From the NCBI GenBank assembly GCA_039707465.1, contig CM077644.1:216757462-216821461 (forward strand): a stretch of DNA of 64,000 nucleotides, written 5' to 3'. Source of the stretch: Rhabdophis nuchalis. Its lineage: Eukaryota; Chordata; Lepidosauria; Squamata; Natricidae. Position numbers and translations under genes: made by a program. Within the stretch, counting starts at the first letter, position 1, and each line of letters begins with the position of its first letter. Positions 1-10,219 of the stretch are shown one piece after another. The notes under the pieces are model-generated. The model was not told the DNA's origin and made no database searches. It saw only the letters and a program-made list of their open reading frames with translations.

Positions 1-276
1 AAAATTAGAGAGATAAGAAGGAAATATTTCTTCTTGTCCAAAAAATTATATAAAAAAGGAGTTTGGTTCAAATGGTTACTGCCAGAAGGAATGCTGGTCT
101 TCTGGGACGGAGATAGAATTAGAATTAAAACACTAAGAGAGGCGGAGGCATTTCTGCAAAAGCATTCCTTACTCCTAGGAGACGAAGAAGAGGGAACAGG
201 GAGGGCTGTGGGCTCGCCCGTCAATGGGAAGGGAGAAGAAGAATCAATAGCAAAAAGACTTAGATCCCAAAAATGA
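1..276 (+). mobile_element. L1 LINE ORF1 protein, C-terminal end (open at the window edge)
   Basis: The frame is open from base 1 and ends at TGA 274-276, so the true start lies upstream of the window. The translation contains KKLYKKGVWFKWLLPEG, then IRIKTLREAEAFLQKH. This is the layout of the C-terminal domain of the L1 ORF1 RNA-binding chaperone: a basic-aromatic strand, a 'GI.Y.W..P' type turn, and a final 'EEA..FL' helix. In the L1 family this protein coats the element RNA. No stop or frameshift is visible in the part shown. The acidic, low-complexity tail after residue 55 is not conserved in the family as far as I know. No ORF2 follows; the sequence passes directly into a short AT-rich tail. 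Identification is by motif only. Confidence 0.72.
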
Positions 277-515
277 CTTTATTTGAAATTTTACTGTGAT
301 AGTTGAATTAGATGGCACTGAAAAACTTGATCGAATGTATGAAATTTACAATGTAACATATATGTATGCTTGCCCTTTGTTTTTCTTTAAAAAATATTAT
401 ATTTGTACGAAGTTTTGGTGGGACTACCACCCCCGGCATGGAAGCCACTAAAATGTTACTTTAATCCTATAACCTTTTCCCCATATATACTGTAAAACCA
501 ATAAAAATTGTTTTA
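277..515 (+). mobile_element. 3' tail following L1 ORF1, with poly(A) signal
   Basis: AT-rich noncoding sequence between the ORF1 stop and the start of CR1-like sequence. It carries an AATAAA at 500-505, close to its apparent end. No ORF2 reverse transcriptase is present between ORF1 and this tail. It may be an L1 3' UTR joined to ORF1 by internal deletion, or unrelated sequence. Confidence 0.4.
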
Positions 516-2440
516 TGAAGAAGATAAAGACATTTTTAAACCTCTTACAAACCAGGAAGAAAACTGGTCTGGACCCTGCCCAGATGTGCCCCCTGCAAGA
601 GCTTCTTTCATTTTTAAGAAGCTACAAAACAGCTAATACCATGGGCTGTTGATCTGAGCTACCAACTACCAATACAAGCCCAACTACCAACCCAAACCCT
701 ACTACCAACCCAATCTACTTATATTCAAATACATTTCAGCTAATCTCATGTCATGGCTTTCCAAGGATCTTCACTTTGGACTCTCCTTTGCTGAAGTGGA
801 TAAAACAGTCCAATCAATCAAAAACAGCACCACAAATATCAGATTAGGAACACAAGTTGAAATAGGGAAGAAAATGGTAAGTGAGCACCTGTCTGCCCTG
901 GATGAGTTCAAATCACCAGGACCGGATGGATTACACCCCAGGGTTCTGAAGGAACTGGCAGACGAGATCTCAGAACCACTGAACTATATCTTTCAGAGAT
1001 CCTGGAGCACCGGGGAACTGCCAGAAGACTGGAAAAGAGCAGATGTGGTTCCCATCTTCAAAAAAGGAAAAAAAACAGATCCAGGAAACTATAGACCCAT
1101 CAGCCTGACCTCAATACCAGGAAAGATTCTGGAAAAGATAATTAAACAACAAATAAGTGAACACCTAGAAGCAAACAAAGTAATAGCCAAAAGCCAACAT
1201 GGGTTTGTCAAAAACAGATCATGCCAGACGAATCTAATTGCATTCTTTGACAAAGTAACAAAATCAATGGACCAGAGGAATGCTGTTGATATAATTTACC
1301 TGGACTTCAGTAAGGCATTTGATAAAGTAGACCATAACCTACTATTAGATAAAGTAGAAAATTGTGGGTTAGACAGCAGCACCACCAAATGGATTCGTAA
1401 CTGGCTGACCAACCGCACTCAACGTGTAGTCCTCAATGGAACTGCATCTACATGGAAGGAAGTATGCAGTGGAGTCCCCCAAGGCTCTGTTTTAGGCCCA
1501 GTACTCTTTAACATCTTCATCAACGATTTGGATGAGGGGATAAATGGGGAACTCATCAAATTCGCAGACGACACCAAGCTGGCAGGAATAGCCAACACTC
1601 CAGAAGATAGGCTTAAGATACAGAAGGATCTAGACAAACTTGAACATTGGGCACTGTCTAATAAAATGAAATTCAATTGTGAAAAAAGTAAGGTCCTACA
1701 TATAGGCAAGAAAAACCAAATGCACAAGTACAGTATAGGTGGTACCTTGCTCAATAGTAGCAACTGTGAGAGGGATCTCGGAATCCTAGTGGACAACCAT
1801 TTAAATATGAGCCAGCAGTGTGCAGCAGCTGCCAAAAAAGCCAACACAGTTCTAGGCTGCATCAACAGAGGGATAGAATCTAGATCGCGTGAAGTGTTAA
1901 TGCCACTGTATAGTGCCTTGGTAAGGCCACACTTGGAATACTGCATACAGTTTTGGTCGCCACGATGTAGAAAAGACGTGGAGTCTCTGGAAAGAGTGCA
2001 AAGAAGAGCAACCAAGATGATTAGAGGACTGGAGACTAAGACATATGAAGAACGGCTGCAGGAGCTGGGTATGTCTAGTTTGATGAAGAGAAGGACCAGG
2101 GGAGACATGATAGCAGTGTTCCGATATCTCAGAGGGTGTCACAAAGAAGAGGGAGTCAAGCTTTTCTCCAAGGCACCTGGGGGCAGGACAAGGAGCAATG
2201 GGTGGAAACTAACCAAGGAGAGAAGCAACTTAGAACTAAGGAGAAATTTCCTAACAGTAAGAACAACTAACCTCTGGAACAGCTTGCCTCCAGCAGTTGT
2301 GAATGCCCCAACCCTGGAAGTCTTTAAAAAGATGTTAGACAGCCTTTTGTCTGAAATGGTATAAGGTTCCTGCCCATGCAGGGGGTTGGACTAGAAGACC
2401 TACAAGGTCCCTTCCAACTCTGCTATTGTATTATTAAGTA
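516..2440 (+). mobile_element. CR1 LINE, 5'-truncated, with open RT frame and CR1 3' end
   Basis: CR1 non-LTR retrotransposon. The 3' end reads 'ggttggactagaagacc...ggtcccttccaactctg', the diagnostic CR1 terminus, followed by a short TATTGTATTA tail at about 2423-2437. The reverse transcriptase half of ORF2 is present; the endonuclease half and 5' UTR are missing. The 5' boundary is uncertain: clear CR1 coding similarity starts near 860, and 516-860 may be CR1 linker or other sequence. Confidence 0.85.
748..2364 (+). CDS. CR1 ORF2 reverse transcriptase domain (538 codons, no stops)
   Basis: Reverse transcriptase that copies CR1 RNA at its genomic target. Visible motifs: SPGPDGLHPRVLKELAD (N-terminal RT region, about residue 57), FKKGKKTDPGNYRPISLTS (fingers), YLDFSKAFDKVDH (motif A, catalytic Asp), [20 protein letters not shown] (motif B), FADD at residues 272-275 (motif C, catalytic Asp pair), then the CR1 C-terminal region VRPHLEYCIQFWSP, RVQRRATKMIRGLE and WNSLPPAVV. 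The frame stays open to a normal CR1 C-terminus, so this is a young insertion. The ATG at 748 is only the first Met of the open frame; a complete CR1 ORF2 would have an N-terminal AP endonuclease, which is absent. It is therefore not a mobile-competent copy by itself. Confidence 0.88.
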   Translation: MSWLSKDLHFGLSFAEVDKTVQSIKNSTTNIRLGTQVEIGKKMVSEHLSALDEFKSPGPDGLHPRVLKELADEISEPLNYIFQRSWSTGELPEDWKRADVVPIFKKGKKTDPGNYRPISLTSIPGKILEKIIKQQISEHLEANKVIAKSQHGFVKNRSCQTNLIAFFDKVTKSMDQRNAVDIIYLDFSKAFDKVDHNLLLDKVENCGLDSSTTKWIRNWLTNRTQRVVLNGTASTWKEVCSGVPQGSVLGPVLFNIFINDLDEGINGELIKFADDTKLAGIANTPEDRLKIQKDLDKLEHWALSNKMKFNCEKSKVLHIGKKNQMHKYSIGGTLLNSSNCERDLGILVDNHLNMSQQCAAAAKKANTVLGCINRGIESRSREVLMPLYSALVRPHLEYCIQFWSPRCRKDVESLERVQRRATKMIRGLETKTYEERLQELGMSSLMKRRTRGDMIAVFRYLRGCHKEEGVKLFSKAPGGRTRSNGWKLTKERSNLELRRNFLTVRTTNLWNSLPPAVVNAPTLEVFKKMLDSLLSEMV

Positions 2441-2444
2441 TTCT

Positions 2445-4140
2445 TAAAGATTTCAACGTTTGTTTTCTAACCATTCATTTCTTTCTGATCATTTCTGAAC
2501 ATTTCTCTGCTGGGGTCTTTACAAAATATACTCTGTGGGAAACTGGAGCTCTCTTTCTCTCTCTGGTAAGAGTTTGCTCTTACTCAACAGTTGTTGTGCA
2601 TATAGACCCACCTAGTTTTAAAGTGATCAAGCAAAGCTTTTTCCTAAGCATGAACCCTAAATCTAGCTTCTTTCACATCTAACAGTTATTGTCCATTATA
2701 CAAATGATGGTCATGCTGGAATATACCACAAAAGATGCATATTCAACCTAGAAAGATTAGATATCTAAATTCTAAGAGAACAAGTCCATTTTTTCTTCCC
2801 ATTTTTCTTTTCCAACATGAGATTACATATTATTCATGCTAAATTAAACTAAATGTCAGAGAAACCTAAAATGGTTCCCAAATCAAGGACTCCTAAAGGT
2901 TCTTTTGAAAGAATTACTGCAGAGAGATCTGGAATGCAAAAATCTGGATAACCAATAGAGTGCAGCCAAGAGACAGAGGACGCAGGCCAGATCTGGCTGA
3001 CCTTGAGTCAAGTTCAGCCAAGAGAAGGAGATGGAAAAGGATTTATAAAATCCTTTGAACAAATCCCACTGCAAAAATAATAGTGTGGGAGAGGGAAAAA
3101 CAAAGGGGCTTTATGACAAAGTAAAGGTTAAGCAGCATGACTGGAAAGATAAGAGGGAAGTGAAATCAAGTGAAAATGTTCTGGGAGAAAGTTGCAATTA
3201 TAAAGAAAGAACCAGGGGGGAACAGGTGAAGTTGCTAAAGGCAGGTAAAGAGTTGAAAGTGAATTAAAGTTGATTGAGTTAAAAGAGTGGAGACAAAGGT
3301 AGTGAGAGAAATGCTGATATGAGATTATTAATTTTCCACCCACCCCATCCTAAAGGCAGACAGGTACTATTTCTTAAAGTGACATAATATTAAGAGTGAA
3401 GCAATGCCATTAGGATCCTTGAATGAAATCCATGGGAAGAAACAAGTTAATACTTGTGATAGCAACCACTTTAGGGTGGATGCAGCCTATAGGTGCATCC
3501 TTTCACATGTGATGTCCAATTTGCATCTTTTTGGGGTTGGAATTATGAACAGTAGCACTCAAGGATAGAAAGTCAAAGAATGCAGGAAGACGGAACAGTA
3601 AGAAGCCCTAGGCACAAATGCCTAGAGATGACACTGCAGATATTCACTCCCAAAATGAACGGGCCAGAGTGCAGCCTGAAATATTTCAGTAAGTAGAAAA
3701 GCTGGCGTAGTTTGCAAGATTAAGAGGTACAGAAACTGTGCAATGTCCAACTGAGTAATACAATACTCATGTATTCAAAGAGATGTTCTGTATTTCTTAA
3801 CAGGCTTCTTGTTCCACTTTACTTTAATTTTTAAAAATGTTCATTGAAATCAATTAAATGAGAAGCCAACATACTGGTACATTGCAATGTACCAGCCACC
3901 TGCCTCTGGTATCGCTTTTATATCACAAATGAATTTGTAATCATTAATTAGAAATCTAATAATAATGGGTGTTTCAATCTTATGAAAATATGTTTACCTA
4001 CTCAAAAAAGTTGGGTTGAAATGGTGCCTACTTGGAGGGTTGGAGGTGCTAGATGGCAGCAAGCCATTTCAGCAGGTTGTCTCAAAATGAACAGTTGTTT
4101 TGTAGTTAATCAAGGCTCCATTGAGTAGTTTCATGCTATC
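2445..4140. other. Intergenic, nothing recognised
   Basis: AT-rich sequence without a convincing open frame, RNA gene or element boundary. Short frames (for example 3055-3267) lack coding character. The purine-rich stretch at about 3050-3310 is compositionally biased only. Confidence 0.5.
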
Positions 4141-4154
4141 TGGCTTCAAGGTCT

Positions 4155-4323
4155 CATTGGGTTGCTCCTGGTTTGGCCCAGATTGGGCGACCCTGTAGTG
4201 GTGGTGACGGGAGGCTCCGCCCACCCACTCAGATGCTTCTGCATATGCACAGAAGCATCTCACGCATGCGCGCCCAAGCAAACCGGTAGCAAAAAAAAAA
4301 AAACCAATGGAAACCCACTACTG
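4155..4323. mobile_element. hAT-type nonautonomous element, degraded
   Basis: Left part resembles 'cagtgggttgctcc.gtttggccc' and the right end is 'ggaaacccactactg', the terminal pattern shared with other copies in the window (28819-29117, 29940-30232). The middle holds an imperfect inverted repeat around 'agatgcttctgcatatgcacagaagcatct' (4230-4260). The left boundary is uncertain and no clean target duplication was found. Confidence 0.55.
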
Positions 4324-4547
4324 TATCTGACATGCAAGACAGTTACTGAAGTCCCTTGATCTTCCAGTAGGTTTGGTGCTGGTTCGCTTCACCTATTACT
4401 TTCAATGCAGTTGCATCCCCCGTTCAAATTACTTCTCGTCATTTTGCTGTAGGTCTTCTGGATTTGGCTGAAGAGCTTATGGGACAGGGCACATATGCAA
4501 TTTTTTCTGAAGAAGTCAAAGATGGGGAATGTCATGTGTATAGACCA

Positions 4548-4790
4548 GCAATGGCGAACCTTTTTAGGGCTGCGTGCCATAAGGGAGGGAGCACAGGGGA
4601 GGTTGTGCGCCGGCGTGCCACACCCATAATGCAATGTGCGCCATCTAGTGCGCATGCGTGCATGACAGATGCTCCCCCCCATTTTTTACATGCTTTTTTC
4701 ATCCTCCCCATGCTCCAGAGGCTTTATAGGAGCCTGGGGAGGGTGAAAACAGTCCCCCCAAGGCCCTCCGGAGGCTTCAGGAGCTTAGTT
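4548..4790. mobile_element. hAT-type element ('cagcaatggcgaacc' end), left-end fragment
   Basis: Starts with a terminus matching the intact copies at 7868-8161 and 26273-26728 (consensus cagtgatggcgaacc). The interior has the same 'gtgcgcatgcgtgca' and 'ctcc.gaggcttcaggag' modules. The right terminus is missing. Confidence 0.6.
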
Positions 4791-4956
4791 GGTCAGATTG
4801 GGACAGTTGAGAAGCATGGTGCTGTCTGCCTGCTGAGACATTTTTAATTAAGCAGAAGGACTGGCCAAGCAAAGTTTTAAGAGCTTAAATAGAGGTCACA
4901 TCTGAGGAAAATTAGGTATGGGGTAACCATATTATTGCAACAATTAGTGAGAGTGC

Positions 4957-5374
4957 TAGAATAACAGAGTTGGAAGGGATCTTGGAAGTCTTCTAGTCCA
5001 ACACCCTGCTCAAGAAGGAGACCTTATACCATTTCAGACAAATGACTATCTAAAATATCTCCTCTAATGGAGCACCCACAAAGTCTGAACGCAAGCCATT
5101 CCACGGATTCATTGTCCTGTCAGGAAATTTCTCCTTAGTTCTAGGTTAGTTCTGTTCTTCATTAGTTTTCATCCATTGCTTTTTGTCCTGCCTTCAGGAC
5201 CTTTGGAGAACAAGCTGCCCCCCTCTTCTTTATGGCAGTCCCTCAAATAGTGGAACATTGCTATCATGTTACCCCTAGTCCTTCTTTTCATTAAAATAGA
5301 CATACCCAATTCCTGCAACCGTTCTTCATATGTTTTAACAGCCAATCCCCTCATCATCTTTGTTGTTGCCAGAA
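4957..5374 (-). mobile_element. CR1 LINE 3' end, antisense
   Basis: Read on the minus strand, 5357-5169 encodes the CR1 ORF2 C-terminus (MMRGLAVKTYEERLQELGMS, then MKRRTRGNMIAMFHYLRDC). It continues through degraded WN.LP sequence and finishes with the CR1 3' terminus, seen on the plus strand as 'agagttggaagggatcttggaagtc' reversed. It is 5'-truncated and diverged from the young CR1 copies at 516 and 38440. Confidence 0.85.
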
Positions 5375-6290
5375 GTCAATATATGCCCAACAGCCCCACT
5401 AATTTGCTTTTACTTGATCTAAATTTCCCAAAACCAATGCCTTCCAAATATATAGCCAACACAATTCACAGAATTCCCAATTAGTATATAAAAAGTCCCA
5501 TGATCATGATGTACTGGACAACAAGGGAGTTTGCAATATTCAGATTTTACAGTCTGAATTGGGCATCTTCAGATGAGGTCAGGAAAAAGCTACTGAAATT
5601 TTGACTGCCTAAATATTCAAAAGCTGGTGGGGCAAAAGTGGTGGTGATCTATTCTTCAGCCTTGTGAAGTATCTAGCATACATATAGGGGGAAAGCAGTG
5701 ATTGGTCAGGATGTAAGTCCCACAGAAGCCAACATGAATCAAAGGGCTCACTCAAGAATCAAAGCAAAGAAGAATTTAGTTAGAGAACAGCAGAGAACTC
5801 ATGTTCCTAATTAATGGCACTATTCTGTTCCTGGATCTCTTTTACAAGTCAGCTTTCAGTTAGATTAGTCAACATTTTGCACATCCATAAATGGTAACTT
5901 TTTTCCACATGGATCAATGTGGATTAGCTGCTATGCTGGCATGTTTCCCAAAAAAGGAAATCACAATTTATAGAAATACATTGCTGCCACTGTGTGTTAT
6001 ATTCCTCGTATACAATTGAATTCATATATAGCTTGCATGATATATCTTGCATGACCAAGGGACCACCTGCATCTTATTAAAAGATCAGATGGGATTCAAG
6101 TTCTTAAGCTGTAATTGCAGCTTGAAACAGCTTTTAAAAAACACACTTCAAGAAATGATGGGTCCTGCCATATTTTCCGTGATTATTAAAAATATTTTCT
6201 TTTGGAAAAAAATAAAAGTTGTTTGAGACTGGTCATTTTAACATCTGAATTGTTGACTCCACATAGTCCTTCACTGGGTACATTGTAGAA
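5375..6290. other. Intergenic, nothing recognised
   Basis: Unique-looking AT-rich sequence; no frame, RNA gene or terminal repeat that I can support. Confidence 0.45.
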
Positions 6291-6291
6291 C

Positions 6292-6369
6292 ACGGGTGTT
6301 AAACTCACAGCGTCACATTGCTGTCACCTGATGTATCACAAAATTTTTCCCTTTGCGGACCTGGGATGG
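6292..6369. mobile_element. hAT-type element ('cacgggtgttaaactcac'), left part, cut by the L2 insertion
   Basis: Resembles the 'caggggtgtcaaactc' element family (8721-9088, 53009-53080). The sequence stops at the L2 3' end near 6370. A possible continuation 'gcatgtgacacatccggccca' lies just beyond the other L2 edge (about 7481-7503), which suggests the L2 inserted into this older element. Confidence 0.45.
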
Positions 6370-7478
6370 GCATTTATTTATTTTTTTATTTTTTTATTTA
6401 AATTTATATCCCGCCCTTCTCCACGAAGGACCCAGGGCGGCGCACAGGAAAATTTAAAAACATACAAAATACAATAAATATAATTTAAAAAACTATTAAA
6501 TAACCTATCCTGCGCTAAAACCAAATTTTAAAAACCCAATTTAAAACTACCTAAAAGTCCCCATGGGAGGTTAGGCTAGGCCGGCTTGTTGAAACAAATA
6601 TGTCTTAAGACATTGGCGGAAGAGGCGGAGGTCGGTGATGGTACGTAATTCAGGGGGTAGGTCATTCCAAAGGGCTGGGCCCGCCACAGAGAAGGCTCTT
6701 CCCCTGGGTGTCGCCAGTCGGCATTGTCCGGCCGACGGCACCCTGAGAAGGCCCTCTCTGTGGGAGCGTATCGGTCTAAGGGATGTATGGGGCAGGAGGC
6801 GGTCTCGCATATAACTAGGCCCCGAGCCATGGAGCGCTTTAAAGATAGTTGTCAGAACGTTGAAGCGCACTCGAAAAACCACAGGAAGCCAATGCAGCTC
6901 GCGCAGGATCGGTGTTATGTGGGAGCATCTAGTGGCTCCCATAATCACCCGCGCGGCTGCGTTTTGGACTAGCTGTAGCTTTCGAGTGCACCTCAAGGGA
7001 AGCCCCATGTAGAGAGCATTACAGTAGTCGAGTCGGGACGTCACGAGAGCTTGAGTGACTGTGCGAAGGGCAGCCCGGTCCAGTAAGGGGCGCAATTGGC
7101 GCATCAGGCATACCTGATGAAACGCCCCCCTGGCCACGGCCGCCACATGGTCCTCCATGGACAGCCGGGAATCCAGGAGGACACCCAAATTGCGCGCCCT
7201 CTCCACGGGGGCCAGTGTTTCGCCCCCAATGGCCAGAGTAGGTGTAATCTGGCTGAACCGGGGTGCCGGAAACCACAGCCACTCAGTCTTGGCAGGGTTG
7301 AGCCTGAGTTTGTTACCACCCATCCAGATCCGTACGGCCTCCAAACACCGGGACAGCACTTCGGCGGCATCGTTGGGGTGGTTTGGGGTGGATATGTACA
7401 GCTGGGTGTCATCAGCGTACAGATGGTACTCCACCCCAAAACCACGGATGATCTCACCCAGCGGCTTCATATATGTGT
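6370..7478 (-). mobile_element. L2-type LINE, 5'-truncated, antisense
   Basis: The plus strand begins with an A/T tail (TTTATTT repeats) and 'atcccgcccttctccacgaagg', the reversed L2 3' end. The open frame read leftward from about 7478 to 6571 covers the second half of the reverse transcriptase and the C-terminal region: YMKPLGEIIRGFGVEYHLYA, YADDTQLYIS (catalytic motif C), TKTEWLWFPAPRF, RLDYCNALYMGLPLRCTRKL, ALWNDLPPELR and the terminal FQQAGLA. No stop interrupts this segment, so the insertion is fairly young. Bases upstream of YMKP (to 7572) are host sequence that happens to be open in frame. Confidence 0.88.
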
Positions 7479-7503
7479 GGCATGCATGTGACACATCCGG
7501 CCC

Positions 7504-7859
7504 ACGATCTGCCAGTTTGTCATCCCTCTTGTAGAAGGTCAAAATGGCAGCTTCTAATACTGATCTAAGCACTGCAATTGGCCATTATCAAGGAAGACTA
7601 ATGGGAGTCACTCATATAAGGGGGTGGGTAGGGGTCATTGACCTTTGGAGGAAACACTTTGACAAAAATCTCTTGAAACATGAATGTGCCTTCAGGAATG
7701 GGCTTTTAGCAATGCCCTTACATCAGTTAGTCAAACTGATCAATAAACTCTGCGGCAAAACTTTATCAGTTTTGATGGACAGAGACTGGTCCTTGAGATT
7801 CAACTGACTAAATGTCCTTGGAGTAAAAAGCTTAGCCTCTCATGGAGCTTACAGAATCC
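7504..7859. other. Intergenic, nothing recognised
   Basis: Short unique-looking segment between the L2 and a hAT element. Confidence 0.4.
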
Positions 7860-7867
7860 ACCTAGAA

Positions 7868-8161
7868 CCGTGATGGCGAACCTATGGCACGTGTGCCACA
7901 AGTGGTATGCGGAGCCATATTTGCTGGCACGCCAGTCATCAGCTCCAGCACAGGAGTTGTCAACTCCAGAGGGCCAGGGGAGGCCATTTTCGCCCTCCCC
8001 AGCCTTCAGGAGAGCCTCCAGAGTCTGGCGGGTTAGTGCGCACATGCACAGGGGGGGGCACATGTGGACATGGGCAGGTGGGTGGGGAGAATTGTGCGTG
8101 TGTGCAATAGTGCATGCGTGCACAATTTTGGCATGTCATAAGAAAAAGGTTTGCCATCCTG
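7868..8161. mobile_element. hAT-type nonautonomous element, 294 bp, 8-bp target duplication
   Basis: Termini 'ccgtgatggcgaacc' and 'ggtttgccatcctg' are inverted repeats. They are flanked by perfect 8-bp duplications 'acctagaa' (7860-7867 and 8162-8169). 8-bp duplications and 'CA..TG' ends are hallmarks of the hAT superfamily. No transposase frame, so it is nonautonomous. Short frames inside are not genes. Confidence 0.87.
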
Positions 8162-8299
8162 ACCTAGAACAATAACAATCCAGTCCCAACAGAGGACTTC
8201 AATTTAAGGATTGGTTGTTGACTCCTACCACCCCATCAGTGTGCTATAATTTCATATATTCAAGGCAGAAAAACTGCCTTACATGGCAGCATCTTGGAC

Positions 8300-8395
8300 A
8301 TTGATATATTTATTTATATTATTTCTGTTTCACCATCATATTGATATTCTCAAGGTGGATAACAAAATAAAATTTTTATAAAGCAATTACAACAA
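8300..8395 (-). repeat. Possible LINE 3' tail, antisense
   Basis: 'tatttatttatat...ctcaaggtggataacaaaataaaa' resembles the degraded 3' tails of reptile LINE or SINE elements read on the minus strand. Weak similarity only. Confidence 0.35.
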
Positions 8396-8720
8396 ATCAG
8401 GCAGAAATAGCTAGATCAGTAAATTGACCACAGCGTTCACCTTGATTACTGTACGCAGCACTGTTTATATCATTTAAATTTTAATTGAGTTTTAACAATT
8501 TATAATATTGAACTGTTCCTCCCCACCTAACAAGTTATAAAAGGGAACAAATGATAGCCTTTTAATGTGTGTAGTGCTGAAAATGAAAAGAAATCCTTAA
8601 AAGCAAGTCCTGATTGGTTTTCCCTCACCTATCAGTCTCTGAATATGGTAGATTACAACTTCAATCATAATTATTTATAACAGCCACCAGGTTGGGGTAT
8701 CAGGATACAATGCTATACAT

Positions 8721-9088
8721 CAGGGGTGTCAAACGCGATTTCTTTGAGGGCTGCATCAGAGTTGTGTTTGACCTCTGTGGGGAACTGGGGGGGGGTGGCC
8801 AGGGTGAGCATGGCCAGCTCGATGTCACGTGTCGAGGGGGAGGGCTATGATGACCCAAGTTATCTGCCTGAGAAGACATAGCTCGGGAGGGCTTCACTCC
8901 ATTTTCACTGGAAGAGAGTTGCAGGAGGTCGTCATAGCTGAAAACGGACCTTAGGAGGTTGAGCTCTGTTTTCACTGGCAGAGGCACTGAGGGCCGCTCC
9001 TTTGCTGTTTCCAGGGCAGCCCCATGGGGCAGATCTAAGCACCCCACAGGCCAGATCCAGGCCACAGGCCTTGAGTTTGACACCTCTG
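8721..9088. mobile_element. hAT-type nonautonomous element, 368 bp ('caggggtgtcaaac' family)
   Basis: Left end 'caggggtgtcaaacgcgatt' and right end 'ttgagtttgacacctctg' form terminal inverted repeats. Flanks 'ctatacat' and 'ttatcgat' share 5 of 8 bases, an eroded 8-bp duplication. Related copies: 12542-12908, 52523-52887, 53009-53080. The short frames on both strands inside it are not conserved between copies in frame. Confidence 0.8.
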
Positions 9089-9149
9089 TTATCGATATTT
9101 TCGATCCATCATTTTCTCAAATTCTCTTCTATGTTCTAGTATGATAAAT

Positions 9150-9450
9150 GTGTCAACTTTATGAAGGAGAGCTTTTTCTGATGCAGCACCTGTCCTCTGG
9201 AACAGAGCCCCCTCAAGAAAACCTTCTAAAAAGCTTCAAATTGTGGTGTCTTTTGTCCAGTGGGGCTGGCAATCCCACATGCTAGTTGCACCATATGCAA
9301 TATTCTGATGCACTTCCTTCTTCCCTGATTTTTTTTATTTGTGTTTGTTGTTAAGTGGTTTTAATTGTTGGTTTTATGTATGCCACTCAGAGTCACTTTG
9401 AGTGAGATCAAGCAGCCATATAAATTTGACCATTAAATGAATAGATAATA
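9150..9450 (+). repeat. LINE 3' end, degraded (L2-like tail)
   Basis: Contains 'cctgtcctctggaacagagccccct' reminiscent of the LINE C-terminal 'LWN.LP' coding, and ends in 'gccactcagagtcactttgagtgagat...ataaatttgac.attaaatgaat', a tail also seen at 12917-13205 and 49270-49400. Frame not preserved. Confidence 0.5.
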
Positions 9451-9659
9451 AGCAATAAGAATATGATCTTCCATATGCATGGGGATCTAGCAACATTAAA
9501 GGATTTTATGCGTCAAAAAACATACTTTCTTGTCTATAACACCATATATATGTCAACTTCATCAGGGAGACTACTGGATGAAAGAATAATTAAAATAGAT
9601 ATTCTATGGGAGCCAACAAAGGAGATTGTCAGACAAGGCTTGCTCTACCATTACAAGTA

Positions 9660-10045
9660 GTCCTTGACTTATGAACAAAACTGAGCACAAAATTACAGGT
9701 ATAAGTCATGCCAGTCATAAATGGGTCACAGTGTGACCATATTCCATTTTACAGTCTGTTTTGCAGCAGCATTAAGCAAGCACCATCATCATTAAGCAAA
9801 TCTATTATCTGCAATGGGCCTTTTTTGCTGGAAACCAAAAGTAAATTCTGAGTTATGACCAAAAAAACATTGTATGTTGCAATCATGTGACCACAGGATG
9901 CAAAACGCCGTAAATTCAGGCCAGTTGCTGAGTATCCCAAATGTGATAATGTGACACACACACACACACACACCCACAGGGGACTCCAACCTGGGGAAGT
10001 CCATCAGTGTGAACAGGTTCTAAGTTGCCATTTGTAAATTGAAGA
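9660..10045. mobile_element. mariner/Tc1-type short element, TA target
   Basis: Left end 'gtccttgacttatgaac' and right end 'tttgtaaattgaaga' are inverted versions of one terminus, flanked by TA (9658-9659 and 10046-10047). The interior has 'acaggtataagtcatgccagtcataaatgg' and 'caatcatgtgaccacaggatgcaaa' modules typical of the reptile 'gtcctcgacttacgacc' family. A (CA)n run interrupts it at 9954-9973. Identification as a mariner type rests on TA flanks and symmetry. Confidence 0.65.
9954..9973. repeat. (CA)n microsatellite
   Basis: About ten CA units inside the preceding element. Confidence 0.95.
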
Positions 10046-10219
10046 TACCTGTTCAGTTACAGAGATAGAGATACAGGGGCAAACACACTGAAGATTGTGT
10101 TTCTAGATTTCCATCTAGAACAATTAGATTCACAGTTGTTTCTCCTGATTTACCATGTGTTCTTCATTTTGGAGGAAAAAGCTATGTATGGAACTCAGCC
10201 TATCTAGCACCCTTTCACT

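Noticed and set aside
1419..2108. 229-codon minus-strand frame
   Set aside because: Antisense shadow of the intact CR1 RT frame; the same shadow appears at 38580-39311.
4464..4847. 127-codon frame near 4.5-4.8 kb
   Set aside because: Lies across a hAT-type element fragment; not conserved as a frame in the related copies.
6724..7534. Several plus-strand frames over the antisense L2 at 6.4-7.5 kb
   Set aside because: Shadows of the L2 ORF2 coding strand, which has high GC and few stops.
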